A stretch of 13,905 bases of DNA from Gracilaria caudata. Taxonomy: Eukaryota; Rhodophyta; Florideophyceae; Gracilariales; Gracilariaceae. Positions 1-7,135 of this stretch are shown here, one piece after another (positions within the stretch are counted from its first letter, which is position 1; each line of letters begins with the position of its first letter). The translations under genes and the position numbers were made by a program. The notes below the pieces were generated by a model, which was not told the origin of the DNA, made no database searches, and saw only the letters and a list, made by a program, of their open reading frames with translations. The stretch spans positions 1-13,905 of the forward strand of contig JASCIV010000703.1 in assembly GCA_030374735.1 (NCBI GenBank), in the 5' to 3' direction.

Positions 1-108
1 GGAACAGCCGCATCCTTCGTCGCCTTTGCCTTGTCTTTCCCTGCGCTTGCTGAATCTAAAACGACCGCCGTCGGCGGCGGCCGCGGCAGATGAACTGTGC
101 TGGAACAT
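1..108 (-). CDS. Possible 5' end of a minus-strand gene leaving the window (partial)
   Basis: The minus strand is open from an ATG at 108-106 to the window edge, giving 36 residues that begin MFQHSSSAAAAADGG and continue into a basic stretch (RFRFSKRRERQGKGDE). No domain is visible. The ATG lies about 85 bp from a palindromic E2F-like element at 194-203, which would suit a promoter for a gene read in this direction. The plus strand offers a competing reading: frame 1 is open from base 1 to a TGA at 91-93 and contains a hydrophobic segment ending FPALA followed by a short tail ending GGGRGR, which could be the C-terminus of a gene entering from the left. I cannot decide between them from 100 bases and slightly prefer the minus strand because of the regulatory elements. 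Confidence 0.25.
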   Translation of the reverse strand, partial: MFQHSSSAAAAADGGRFRFSKRRERQGKGDEGCGCS

Positions 109-193
109 CAACAACTACTAGGTAGAGCTTCAAGTACGAGCACTGACATTGCGGGACAGGTTGGGGTTTTTGGGCACATTGTTTTGGTTGGTC

Positions 194-271
194 TTGGCGC
201 CAACTGTAATGTTTTGGTATACTTACAGTTGCATTCTGGGGCCAAACTGTAATGTTTGGCGCGGCTTACAG
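194..271. promoter_or_regulatory. Repeat-built regulatory region with E2F-like and MYB-like sites
   Basis: TTGGCGCCAA at 194-203 is a palindromic E2F-like site, and TTTGGCGC at 255-262 matches the E2F/DP consensus TTTSSCGC exactly. CAACTG (201-206) and CAGTTG (226-231) are MYB-core type sequences. The motif CTGTAA occurs four times in alternating orientation: plus at 204 and 247, minus at 223 and 266. The spacings are 19, 24 and 19 bp, so the block is an imperfect 43-bp direct repeat whose units each carry an inverted repeat. In the first unit the arms are nine perfect bases (201-209 and 223-231, 13-base loop). The sequence and spacing are seen directly. Binding by E2F or MYB proteins is inferred from consensus only. 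Confidence 0.4.
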
Positions 272-274
272 CAG

Positions 275-341
275 TCGTTTCGGACTTTTTTTTTTTCTTA
301 ATTCGGATTTTTCGGATTTTGGTGATCCGAATCCGAAACGA
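275..341. repeat. Nested inverted repeats built from a TTCGGAT motif
   Basis: A perfect 10-base inverted repeat has arms TCGTTTCGGA (275-284) and TCCGAAACGA (332-341). Inside it TTCGGAT occurs at 302-308 and 311-317, and its complement ATCCGAA occurs at 325-331 and 331-337, so several alternative foldbacks are possible. A T-rich run (about 285-297) lies in the loop. It may be a transcribed hairpin, a transposon-end relic or a protein-binding cluster; the sequence does not decide. Bases 342-627 after it hold no feature I can support. Confidence 0.5.
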
Positions 342-627
342 AAGAGGCCTGGTGTCAACCCGCCCAGGTAGGAATTCAGCAGCTTCGCCGTTTTTCCATG
401 TGACGAGTCATTCCTCAAACGATGTTCGGCTCGTTCCAATAGCCGATCCCACAAATGCAGAAGAAACCCACACATTGGAACGCATCGTCAAGCTGCGAAA
501 TCTTTGTGCGAGTTTTTTTTGCTGCTGGTGGAAACCAAGTGTAGTCTGACGTTCTTTACGACAAATATTTACCCTTTGTAGATCTGGAACGAAGTAATAG
601 TATCATGTGCCCTGAGTGATGTGATGC

Positions 628-1428
628 CTGCACGCTTTCCCGAACCTTTGCAGTGCAAATGAATCATACCTGGATGTTAATCTGCAATTATGGCAAAATG
701 TGGCAGTATATTGTGGCGAGTGTGATGTGACGAAGAGCCCTGGATTTTTGGCAGATACTTTCAAGATGGGCTGAGATTTAAGTGGAATCGGTTTGTAAGG
801 TTGAGGCGTTAGAATAAGATAGTTCCTATGGTCGACGAAATGGGCCTTAAACGAGACTGGAGGAGACTCGTCAACCATCCGATGTGGTTCGAAACACAGA
901 GAGCTGGAATGAGCGAACACCGACAGAAACAATTTAAAGACGAGGATTGGTACAAGGGTGAGCATCTTCCGTTATTGGGATCAGTTGCTCTTTAAAATGA
1001 CGACAGATAATGTACCATTGGCGATTGCATATGGAGATCTGCACGATGTGAGCACAATTGTTCGCGAGGTTAACGAATGTAAATTCATTGATCTGTGTTA
1101 CATGTAGATGTCATTTCCATTCATGTACGCGACACGATTAGTGGGAACCTACGCAATGGAGATATCTAACACTGATTCGGATTTTAACTCGGAGTGCTGG
1201 AGACACTACAAAACTCCTGATAGATTGCCGGATATCTGCGAGATTGTGAATGATGCATCAATGGTTGAGGGTAATGTGTACGGCTTCTATCGCTTTGAAA
1301 CCGCTCCAGAAAGCAACAAAAAACATTGTCACGAAGAAAAGCAGTTTCCAATAGTTTCAACAGACGTAATTGTGATGGTAATCCTCTTAACAGAAGAGAG
1401 TGGCGCTAAATATCCGACTGGAATCTGA
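628..1428 (+). pseudogene. Decayed protein-coding sequence broken by stops and frame changes
   Basis: Coding-like text on the plus strand is spread over two frames. One frame is open at about 628-771 and includes YLDVNLQLWQNVAVYCGEC. The second is open at 726-992 apart from one TAG at 810-812; its pieces include WIFGRYFQDGLRFKWNRF and WFETQRAGMSEHRQKQFKDE, and it ends at TAA 993-995. The first frame resumes with FKMTTDNVPLAIAYGDLH and runs to TGA at 1426-1428, interrupted by one TAG at 1105-1107. Apparent GT-AG gaps around the in-frame stops are only about 28 and 39 bases, far shorter than the 107-base intron in the IF-1 gene, so splicing is an unlikely rescue. I do not recognise the family. 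Besides decay, assembly errors or an undetected exon structure are possible. Confidence 0.35.
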
Positions 1429-1981
1429 CGTACACTGCTCAGAAAACTCTGCGATATCTCGAGCATGACCTCGTGGGATGACAATGTGAGATGTCCGAAC
1501 CATCATACCGCCCCATGACCACATCAGCATGAGATCATTACCTGCGCTTTCCCACAGATTACGTGAGACTAGGCTACGTAGTCGGGCCTACAAATCTTCA
1601 GCAATGGACTAAGCGCCGGGACAACCTCCTTATAATTACTGCGTGTTCTCGTTTTTACTTTTGCCGCTCGCGATTCTCTTCATTATCCAACGGCATGACA
1701 ACAACTCTCAGGCCCAGCTCACTTCCTTTATAACGCTCTGTATAGAGCTTGAGTTCTTGGGCCTTTTTGTTGTATAGGAGCACAACTTGGACGGAACACG
1801 TCTCAGGTGGGAACACTTTCGCCATCCATGAAGTAGGGCATTCCGTTACATGAAAACAGTCTCATAAGCAATCGCTGTGGTTTTCTTCAATCGCTTTGCT
1901 TCTGCTGTAATATTATGTATGCATAGGATGAACCATTCTCTTAGGTCATGATGACTTTGAAGACTTGACTATGAAAGCAAA
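1429..1981. other. Intergenic region upstream of the 496-residue protein gene
   Basis: No reading frame here is convincing on either strand. The stretch contains the CTACGTAG palindrome at 1574-1581, flanked by TAGGC/GCCTA arms (1570-1574 and 1586-1590), and a larger hairpin at 1711-1763 annotated separately. The last 100-200 bases before the ATG at 1982 are presumably promoter and 5' leader; no TATA box or named element stands out. Confidence 0.5.
1711..1768 (+). other. Hairpin followed by a T5 run (possible structured RNA end)
   Basis: GGCCCA (1711-1716) pairs with TGGGCC (1758-1763), CTCA (1718-1721) pairs with TGAG (1750-1753), and an inner stem GCTCT/AGAGC (1735-1739 and 1744-1748) closes a four-base loop. 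Five T residues follow directly at 1764-1768. A GC-rich stem followed by a T run would suit the 3' end of an RNA polymerase III transcript, but I see no convincing A and B boxes or other known RNA upstream. The structure is read from the sequence; its being transcribed is inference. Confidence 0.3.
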
Positions 1982-3472
1982 ATGTCTTCGCCAGTCGAGA
2001 GATTCGATGAGGCGCCGCTCTCCATTCCGTCGACGCAGCCGGTAACTGATCCAGAAGAAACTGTACTGATTATTAACGGAAATCGCTATGATGTTGCTCA
2101 AGTTCAAGCAATCTTGGCTCAGGTTGAAGCTAGTCTCGCGAGGCTTACTCTTCAGTTCTCCAGACTATACGAACAAATGATGTTGAGTGATGTTCCCAAT
2201 GAAGAAGCCGATGGAGTTCGTTTGAAGCATTTCGCCACCAACGCATTTGTGAACGGTGTTCTTGTGGAGCGACCGTTCAACAAAGAGTTTATTGATTTGA
2301 TGGAAGGACTTATAGCAAGAGTCCAGCTGGAAACCCTCATGTACAGATTCAAATATGGACATGATTACGTCCACATCGAAGATATTCGTATAATGATAGC
2401 CGCAATCCTTCACTTCAAGAAATTGCACTCAATGTACAAAGAAATCCCCCCCAATGAGGCACAGATCTGGCCTCAGATACCTGGAGACCTGTATGAAGAA
2501 GCGTGCAGAATAGCAGCCAAGCGATATGAAGATAACTCGGACAGACGGGCATCCGCTATGCTTTTTTCTCAGCTTTTGGACAATCGGCTAGTGACAATCA
2601 AGACTCCTGCTGTCGGAAACGTCGATACTTATGCATATGTTACTAATGGAGACACATCTCGAATCCTTTGGGATTGTATAGAAGGCATTCCCGTGGAACA
2701 TATGACCACAAAGGGGGACAAGATTTACGAGCTATCAAAGGGTGATCTCGAGATGTCTGACGCGCTGGACATGCTGACATCAGATGCTGTGAGAGCTATC
2801 CGAACAAGGAAAGGAGTGACCTACCACAACGCGGGTTTTGCGGTCATTGAGGATTGGACTTACTCTAACTCCAAATCGCGGTACATTGAGGTGTCAACAA
2901 ATCCAGTTCTTGTGATCATAGCCTACTTATATCTGGCCATAGCGATCGCTGTTTCTGTTGCTGCAGCCGTCCTCAATTGGGGCCAGCGAGGCTCTATCCT
3001 ACAGCGCATATTTGATGCGGTTGTATTGTTGTTGATATTCATCTTGGGAGCGTTGATTCCCATTACTCTGGTGACTGGCGCGAAGGATGCCCACAAAATC
3101 TTGTTGTATGGTAGACAGAGGCTGCAAGGACTTGAAAGCCTGGCGGAATTCCATGGCACAACTATGAAAACTTTGCTAACTTCGTTGGCGCGAGCAAAGG
3201 GCGTTCGGTTTCTGAAAGAGGCCAACTCGTGCTATGTTGAGGGCCCCAAAACGGGAACAGTGGAATTACCTCTCACACTCAGAGAGTGTGATTTGAACGA
3301 CGTCGTCATTATTGGCAAAGAATATGCGTATGATCTAAGAGGAAAATGGAGATACGTTGAAGCGAAGCGGGGCGTGGTTCATTTCGGAAATGAGATTCCA
3401 GCTGACATGCCGGCTATTGCAGTACGACATCCAGGAAAGCGGTTTGTTGGGGGATCTAGTCATAGTTTATGA
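1982..3472 (+). CDS. Hypothetical protein with a two-helix membrane hairpin
   Basis: A complete 496-residue frame with ATG in an AAAATGT context and a single uninterrupted exon. I do not recognise the family. No signal peptide is visible: the N-terminus is polar. Residues about 39-70 look helical (VAQVQAILAQVEASLARL). Residues 80-300 are a soluble mixed region with aromatic-rich segments such as MYRFKYGHDYVHIEDIR. Two strongly hydrophobic segments follow at about 308-330 and 342-365, separated by a short polar turn (NWGQRGSILQRIFD), giving a helical hairpin with both long flanks on the same side of the membrane. The C-terminal 130 residues are soluble and basic. A tail-hairpin topology suggests an ER, plastid or mitochondrial membrane protein with large soluble parts, but the compartment cannot be assigned. 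It is an isolated plus-strand gene; the next gene is convergent. Confidence 0.85.
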   Translation: MSSPVERFDEAPLSIPSTQPVTDPEETVLIINGNRYDVAQVQAILAQVEASLARLTLQFSRLYEQMMLSDVPNEEADGVRLKHFATNAFVNGVLVERPFNKEFIDLMEGLIARVQLETLMYRFKYGHDYVHIEDIRIMIAAILHFKKLHSMYKEIPPNEAQIWPQIPGDLYEEACRIAAKRYEDNSDRRASAMLFSQLLDNRLVTIKTPAVGNVDTYAYVTNGDTSRILWDCIEGIPVEHMTTKGDKIYELSKGDLEMSDALDMLTSDAVRAIRTRKGVTYHNAGFAVIEDWTYSNSKSRYIEVSTNPVLVIIAYLYLAIAIAVSVAAAVLNWGQRGSILQRIFDAVVLLLIFILGALIPITLVTGAKDAHKILLYGRQRLQGLESLAEFHGTTMKTLLTSLARAKGVRFLKEANSCYVEGPKTGTVELPLTLRECDLNDVVIIGKEYAYDLRGKWRYVEAKRGVVHFGNEIPADMPAIAVRHPGKRFVGGSSHSL

Positions 3473-3995
3473 ACTGCAGGTAAAGAAAGAGTTGGCGTTG
3501 AAGCTTGGTTGATTTTCTCACAAGTTGCGAGCACTTCCGCTAGAGGTCTACCTTCGTAATTTTAATTCTCTGATTCTGTGCCCGTTGTGACAGTGCACAA
3601 CACTCTCATCAAACCCAGTCTTTAAAACTTTTGTGACAGAGGGGTTAAGAACCAGTGGATCGCAAGAATATTCAAAATGATCGACCAAAACTCAGTGATA
3701 GTATTCTCCTCACACAGCTCTCCGGTGAAGAAGGTAAGCGCAGAGAAGACGAAACTAACGATGTTTCTGTACATGTGGGATACCCCTTCTGCGTAAAAGA
3801 GATAATTCAATGGTCAGAGGCGAGCAACCCAAAACGAAATACTGGGGAATACGAAAAGTTTATCGAACAATACGCCCCAAGAAGAAGCGCTTTCACAGAC
3901 GGCTCCATTAATTGACAATCAATTGCTCCACGCATGATAATGTGCTGCAGAAGAACGAATGGGGACATACATAACGTTGCAGATGCGTGACGTGA
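3473..3995. other. Region between convergent genes, no supported gene
   Basis: This lies between the 3' ends of the plus-strand hairpin protein gene and the minus-strand CDK-site protein gene. A plus-strand frame at 3655-3915 reads like coding (for example FIEQYAPRRSAFTDG) but has no ATG: it opens with GTG, follows an in-frame TAA at 3646-3648 and contains no internal methionine. It could be only an exon of an unrecognised gene or chance. A GTAAGC at about 3733 is a possible donor, but I could not build a spliced model. Much of the remainder is probably 3' untranslated sequence. Confidence 0.4.
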
Positions 3996-4985
3996 TCATT
4001 GAAGAGAATGATTAGGAGTGTAACTGAAACCAAATTGTTCCAACATTCGAGCACGAGCTTGTGGTTGGTCAATAGGGGCAAGATTGTGTTGATTGTTTTT
4101 AAGTCTGAGTGATCTTCGCACCGGAGTGACAATCGTATCGGCACCAAGCTGGAGACGTTGTTTCCTTGAGGCCCGAACAGGAGTAAGAAACACGTTCGAA
4201 CCAGTGCTTGTATTCGCCGCGCTCAATTCTGTAGGTGAAGGTTGCTTTGGCTGTGGTGGGTTGAGCTTTTGAGGGTGTGCGGCGGGTTGAACTGAAGGAG
4301 GAGCGTCTGTAAGAGATATCAGTTCTCGGTGAGATATCTTGACGCTGTGACGGCGCGAGCCGGAGGAATGGAGACGACGCGGCGTGATTGGATCAGTGTT
4401 GACGACCTGTTGTTGCGGTGAGTGCGGAAGGCGCGCCGGAAGATAAGCGGCTGTTGCGGCGGGAGATGGAAACGCGGAATGTAGTTGGAACGGTTCTGAC
4501 TTGATGGATAGCTCGAATGTAGCAGGTGATTCGGGAGCGCTTGTTCGCCGAGAGGGAGTGATATTAGGATGTTGATTCTCATCAACGGGTTGAACTCGTT
4601 CTCCTTCTTCCTCACTGTCATAAATACGAAGCAAAGAAATATCAATGCCAAACTGCGCTAACCACTCATCATTATCCGCCCGCGACGGCGTGCACGAAAT
4701 CTGGTCCACGGGAGAACGCATAGCTCGTTCGTCCTCTAATTCACCACACCCGGCCTCCTCAAAACAAGCGCGCACCTCCTGCTTGTCCGATGTCTCCTCG
4801 TTCAAAAGCGCGTCAACGCGCGCGCAAGCCAGACGACGGGGCGCGGAACGGACGCATGCTCGGTCGGAGACGGCGCGCGACACGGGGAGCCGACGCGGCG
4901 TGATAACGGGCGGCGGCGCGACGGCGGGACGTAAGATGCGACGAGGCTGCGGCGTGGCGCGGGCGTGGCGGGGAGGGCTGGTCAT
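3996..4985 (-). CDS. Disordered protein rich in CDK sites with a C-terminal TPVR repeat and D-box (candidate cell-cycle protein)
   Basis: Complete 329-residue frame. It is Pro/Ser/Arg-rich and low in hydrophobic residues, so probably largely disordered. It has 14 S/T-P dipeptides, seven of them full CDK consensus S/T-P-x-R/K (S3, T29, T99, T143, T201, T268, T287). The C-terminal part has a two-copy motif: LTPVRASRKQRL at about 267-278 and VTPVRRSLRLK at 286-296. The second copy also fits an APC/C destruction box RxxLxxxxN (R290, L293, N298). TPVRRSxRL motifs recur in mitotic microtubule proteins such as the CKAP2 and DLGAP5 families; I note the resemblance without claiming homology. A mitotically phosphorylated, cell-cycle degraded protein is therefore inferred. 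It is divergent from the IF-1 gene and shares its GC-rich upstream region. No enzyme domain is seen. The reading frame looks sound; the function is a hypothesis. Confidence 0.7.
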   Translation of the reverse strand: MTSPPRHARATPQPRRILRPAVAPPPVITPRRLPVSRAVSDRACVRSAPRRLACARVDALLNEETSDKQEVRACFEEAGCGELEDERAMRSPVDQISCTPSRADNDEWLAQFGIDISLLRIYDSEEEGERVQPVDENQHPNITPSRRTSAPESPATFELSIKSEPFQLHSAFPSPAATAAYLPARLPHSPQQQVVNTDPITPRRLHSSGSRRHSVKISHRELISLTDAPPSVQPAAHPQKLNPPQPKQPSPTELSAANTSTGSNVFLTPVRASRKQRLQLGADTIVTPVRRSLRLKNNQHNLAPIDQPQARARMLEQFGFSYTPNHSLQ

Positions 4986-5421
4986 GACGGGGCTAGCGGA
5001 AGTGAGCTGAAGCGATGACGCTGCGCGGCGTGCCGAGACGAGATGTGGTGCGCATGGGACGATGTCATGGTGGCGCGCGAGAGGGTGAAGACGCTTTGAA
5101 GAAAGCGATAGCGCGAGCGCCGCGACGGTCGCTGACCGTTACGACCGGACGTGCGGGATGGAGATGTTGCCCATGCGCAGAGAGTCTCTGCGAGAGACGT
5201 GAACGGACGCGGAATTGATGGTGCTCGAATGTAATTGCGCCGCGGAGATGAAGTGTGCGGTGCCAGCGAGAGCGAATGACGTGTGGCCTGAAACGCGGCC
5301 GCGAGATATGGCGCTTCGCGCCACAAGGCGTTGTCCACGTTCGTTTCACGCGCTGCTGCATCTCCCCCCGTCGTCGCCGTCGTCCGCGCGCCTTCACTTC
5401 CCCAGAGCCAACGCAGCAAAC
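4986..5421. promoter_or_regulatory. GC-rich divergent upstream region between the CDK-site protein and IF-1 genes
   Basis: This 436-bp region separates two divergent start codons and must hold both promoters. It is strongly GC- and CpG-rich, which keeps nearly every frame open on both strands, so the long frames here are not evidence of genes. TGACGTG at 5277-5283 contains an ACGT core of the type bound by bZIP factors. No TATA box stands out. Confidence 0.5.
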
Positions 5422-5939
5422 ATGCAGTACAACAGCGAGAGTCAGGCATTCGTGCCGTCTTCAGGCGCACTGCTTCGATGGAGCGCGCGCGGGGCGCAGC
5501 CGTGTACGTCGCCGCGTCGCGCGCCCGTCATGAAGGTCGATCGCTCAGGCGGTGGCAAACGCGCGAAGAACGCCAGAGAGAATAGAACCGTTCAATCCTC
5601 CTCTTCGTCTTCGCCGGAGCTGGCCACCAAAATTGAAATTGATGGTACTGTCATGGAGAGTTTACCCAGCGCAACGTTTAAGGTCGAATTGGACAATGAA
5701 GCCGAGATTCTTGCACACATCTCGGGCAAGATTCGAAAGAACTACATTCGTATTCTTGTGGGTGACCGCGTCAAGTGCGAACTTTCTCCTTATGATCTCA
5801 CAAAGGGACGGATAACATGTACGTTGTTGTTCTCGTTGTTTTCTGTTGTGCTTGCGTGCGATGCCAGAACACTTGTTTATTGTTTGGTTCTGACTGCTTT
5901 GTTCTTTGACATGTTTCGTATGCAGTTCGGTACAAGTAA
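5422..5939 (+). CDS. infA: Translation initiation factor IF-1, nucleus-encoded, probably plastid-targeted (spliced)
   Basis: IF-1 is a small OB-fold protein that binds the A site of the bacterial-type 30S subunit and helps IF-2 and IF-3 assemble the initiation complex. Exon 1 is 5422-5818 and exon 2 is 5926-5939, coding for 136 residues. The last 70 or so match the family closely: IDGTVMESLPSATFKVELDN, LAHISGKIRKNYIRIL, GDRVKCELSPYDLTKGRI. Splicing restores the canonical ending GRITFRYK, whereas reading through the intron gives an unrelated tail. The chosen ATG at 5422 (AAACATGC) gives a leader of about 65 residues that is rich in Ser, Ala and Arg, contains AFV near its start (QAFVPSS) and has a likely processing zone near RRAPVMKV, as in red algal plastid transit peptides. 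The frame is open further upstream to 5215, so an earlier start at 5218 is possible but less suitable. Mitochondrial targeting is the main alternative. Confidence 0.9.
5819..5925 (+). other. Spliceosomal intron in the IF-1 gene
   Basis: A 107-base intron begins GTACGT and ends TGCAG. A candidate branch site CTGAC lies at 5890-5894, about 32 bases before the acceptor, and the interval is T-rich. The exon junction joins ACAT to TTCGGTACAAGTAA, which restores the family's C-terminal TFRYK and an in-frame stop. This is direct evidence for GT-AG splicing and so for a eukaryotic nuclear genome. Confidence 0.88.
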
Positions 5940-6073
5940 ATCGATCTGAGTTGCGTTCGTCTGTGCTCAGCTCACAGACTCTCCCATCACTTTGAGAATC
6001 ACAATTACAAACATGCGTCGCCCATTCTAGTTTGCCCTCACCTTCTCATCTCACCACACTAAATGTTCTTGCC

Positions 6074-7135
6074 TTACGAATACCCGCTGCATCTTTTGCA
6101 ACCCGATGAACGCTTCAGTTGCTTTGACAGAAGTCGCATCCCGTCTTCCATTCCAGTCCGTCCCACGTACCCGAGTTGCAAGCGAGCGTTTCGGTCACAC
6201 AGCGTAATCTCCGTGGAAAACAGTCGCACTCGCGCCGTCGTGAAAACCGGTACCCTTCCCAAACAAACCGCCAACAGCTCGTTGAACAGCGCGAACAACC
6301 ACGCCACGCAGAACGGAATCGCGTGGATGCGAACCTCGTGAAAGTGACACGCGTGTAACATGTGCATCATGAAATGAGAAAACAGAATGGGACGTCCATC
6401 TGTAATCATGTAGCTCAGACTTGGTGGCTTTTTTGTTCGTAACACGCACAACACCGCTTCACAAGCGTTCTGTATATGGCAAGTACTTGTTAGGAATTGT
6501 CCGTTCCTCACCAGCAACAATGAGTGATGGCGCGACAATTGAGACATAAGCGTCTGCAAAAGTGGGTCCTGTAACATCCCCCATAACAATCGAGTGCGCA
6601 AAATCGTGCACGGTGGTGAATTGTTCATGTGTGCATCTCTTATGAGAACTTCCAGTTCTTGAGAAACGCGAGCGCAAAATGACGAAGGATTAGACGGAAA
6701 TGACACGCGTTCATCAGCAGATACAATGGCCTGTGAATCAAACAGAGAAACTTCGCTTGTATGCACTATGAGTCGAGCGACGCGATTGACGCGACATGCT
6801 GTGAGAATGTTGCGCATGAGAGCCATCTGCACATGGGCATCATGACGCGTTTGAATGGGCACCACACTACATATCACAAACGTGCACCGTCTGGTGATCT
6901 GTATGACGTCACCAACGCAGTGAAAAGAGCCGCGAACCACCTGACAACCCAATCGTGCCAGCACCGACGCATTCGTCTCACAAGAAGAGAGCGTAACAAG
7001 TCGGTAATTAGCGTTCCTCAAACATGGAATTAGCTGCAGTGACAACGGAGAAGGCACAAGCAAAACCAACGGCGTGCAGCTCACAAACGACTGAGGAACA
7101 ACTGATTGAGCGAACGAAATCGGTCCCACCGCCAT
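6074..7135 (-). CDS. Divergent 3-beta-HSD/NSDHL-type SDR, probably catalytically degenerate
   Basis: A 353-residue intact frame with an upstream in-frame stop, which fixes the ATG. The fold order of extended SDRs is recognisable: a first Rossmann strand (TPLVLLVPSPLS, about 21-32), a second region where the family has its gDl segment (LGCQVVRGSF, 62-71), VVPIQ around 91-95, RLIVHTSEVSLF (121-132) at the catalytic-serine strand, CTILRTRLLWG (176-186) matching the family's RPxxxYG step, and a C-terminal LCDRNARLQLGYVGRTGMEDG (312-332) matching the kA..LGY.P....eG element of 3-beta-HSD and sterol-4-alpha-carboxylate dehydrogenases. A hydrophobic segment at about 273-293 may anchor it to a membrane. 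The canonical features are missing: no TGxxGxxG motif, and the YxxxK position reads F153-x-x-x-V157. Related enzymes oxidise sterol or steroid 3-hydroxyl groups with NAD(P); this copy may have a non-catalytic role or be early in decay. Codon runs are uninterrupted. The gene converges on IF-1 and diverges from the AT-hook protein gene. Confidence 0.75.
   Translation of the reverse strand: MAVGPISFAQSVVPQSFVSCTPLVLLVPSPLSLQLIPCLRNANYRLVTLSSCETNASVLARLGCQVVRGSFHCVGDVIQITRRCTFVICSVVPIQTRHDAHVQMALMRNILTACRVNRVARLIVHTSEVSLFDSQAIVSADERVSFPSNPSSFCARVSQELEVLIRDAHMNNSPPCTILRTRLLWGMLQDPLLQTLMSQLSRHHSLLLVRNGQFLTSTCHIQNACEAVLCVLRTKKPPSLSYMITDGRPILFSHFMMHMLHACHFHEVRIHAIPFCVAWLFALFNELLAVCLGRVPVFTTARVRLFSTEITLCDRNARLQLGYVGRTGMEDGMRLLSKQLKRSSGCKRCSGYS

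Noticed and set aside
256..549. Plus-strand frame of 97 codons near the inverted repeats
   Set aside because: It runs through the hairpin and T-tract, lacks an ATG at its start and shows no motif.
603..965. 120-residue minus-strand frame opposite the decayed gene
   Set aside because: It is antisense to the better coding-like plus-strand text and shows no domain; its hydrophobic start is not followed by convincing protein sequence.
1069..1107. 39-base GT...AG gap that would remove the TAG in the decayed gene
   Set aside because: It is much shorter than the one secure intron here (107 bases), lacks a branch site and pyrimidine tract, and would not explain the other stop and frame change.
3655..3915. 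Plus-strand frame with fair protein composition
   Set aside because: It has no ATG at all and an in-frame stop just upstream; a partner exon could not be found. Left as a note in the region entry.
4645..5470. Several long frames on both strands across the GC-rich divergent region
   Set aside because: High GC keeps all frames open; they overlap the real starts of the CDK-site protein and IF-1 genes and carry no motif.
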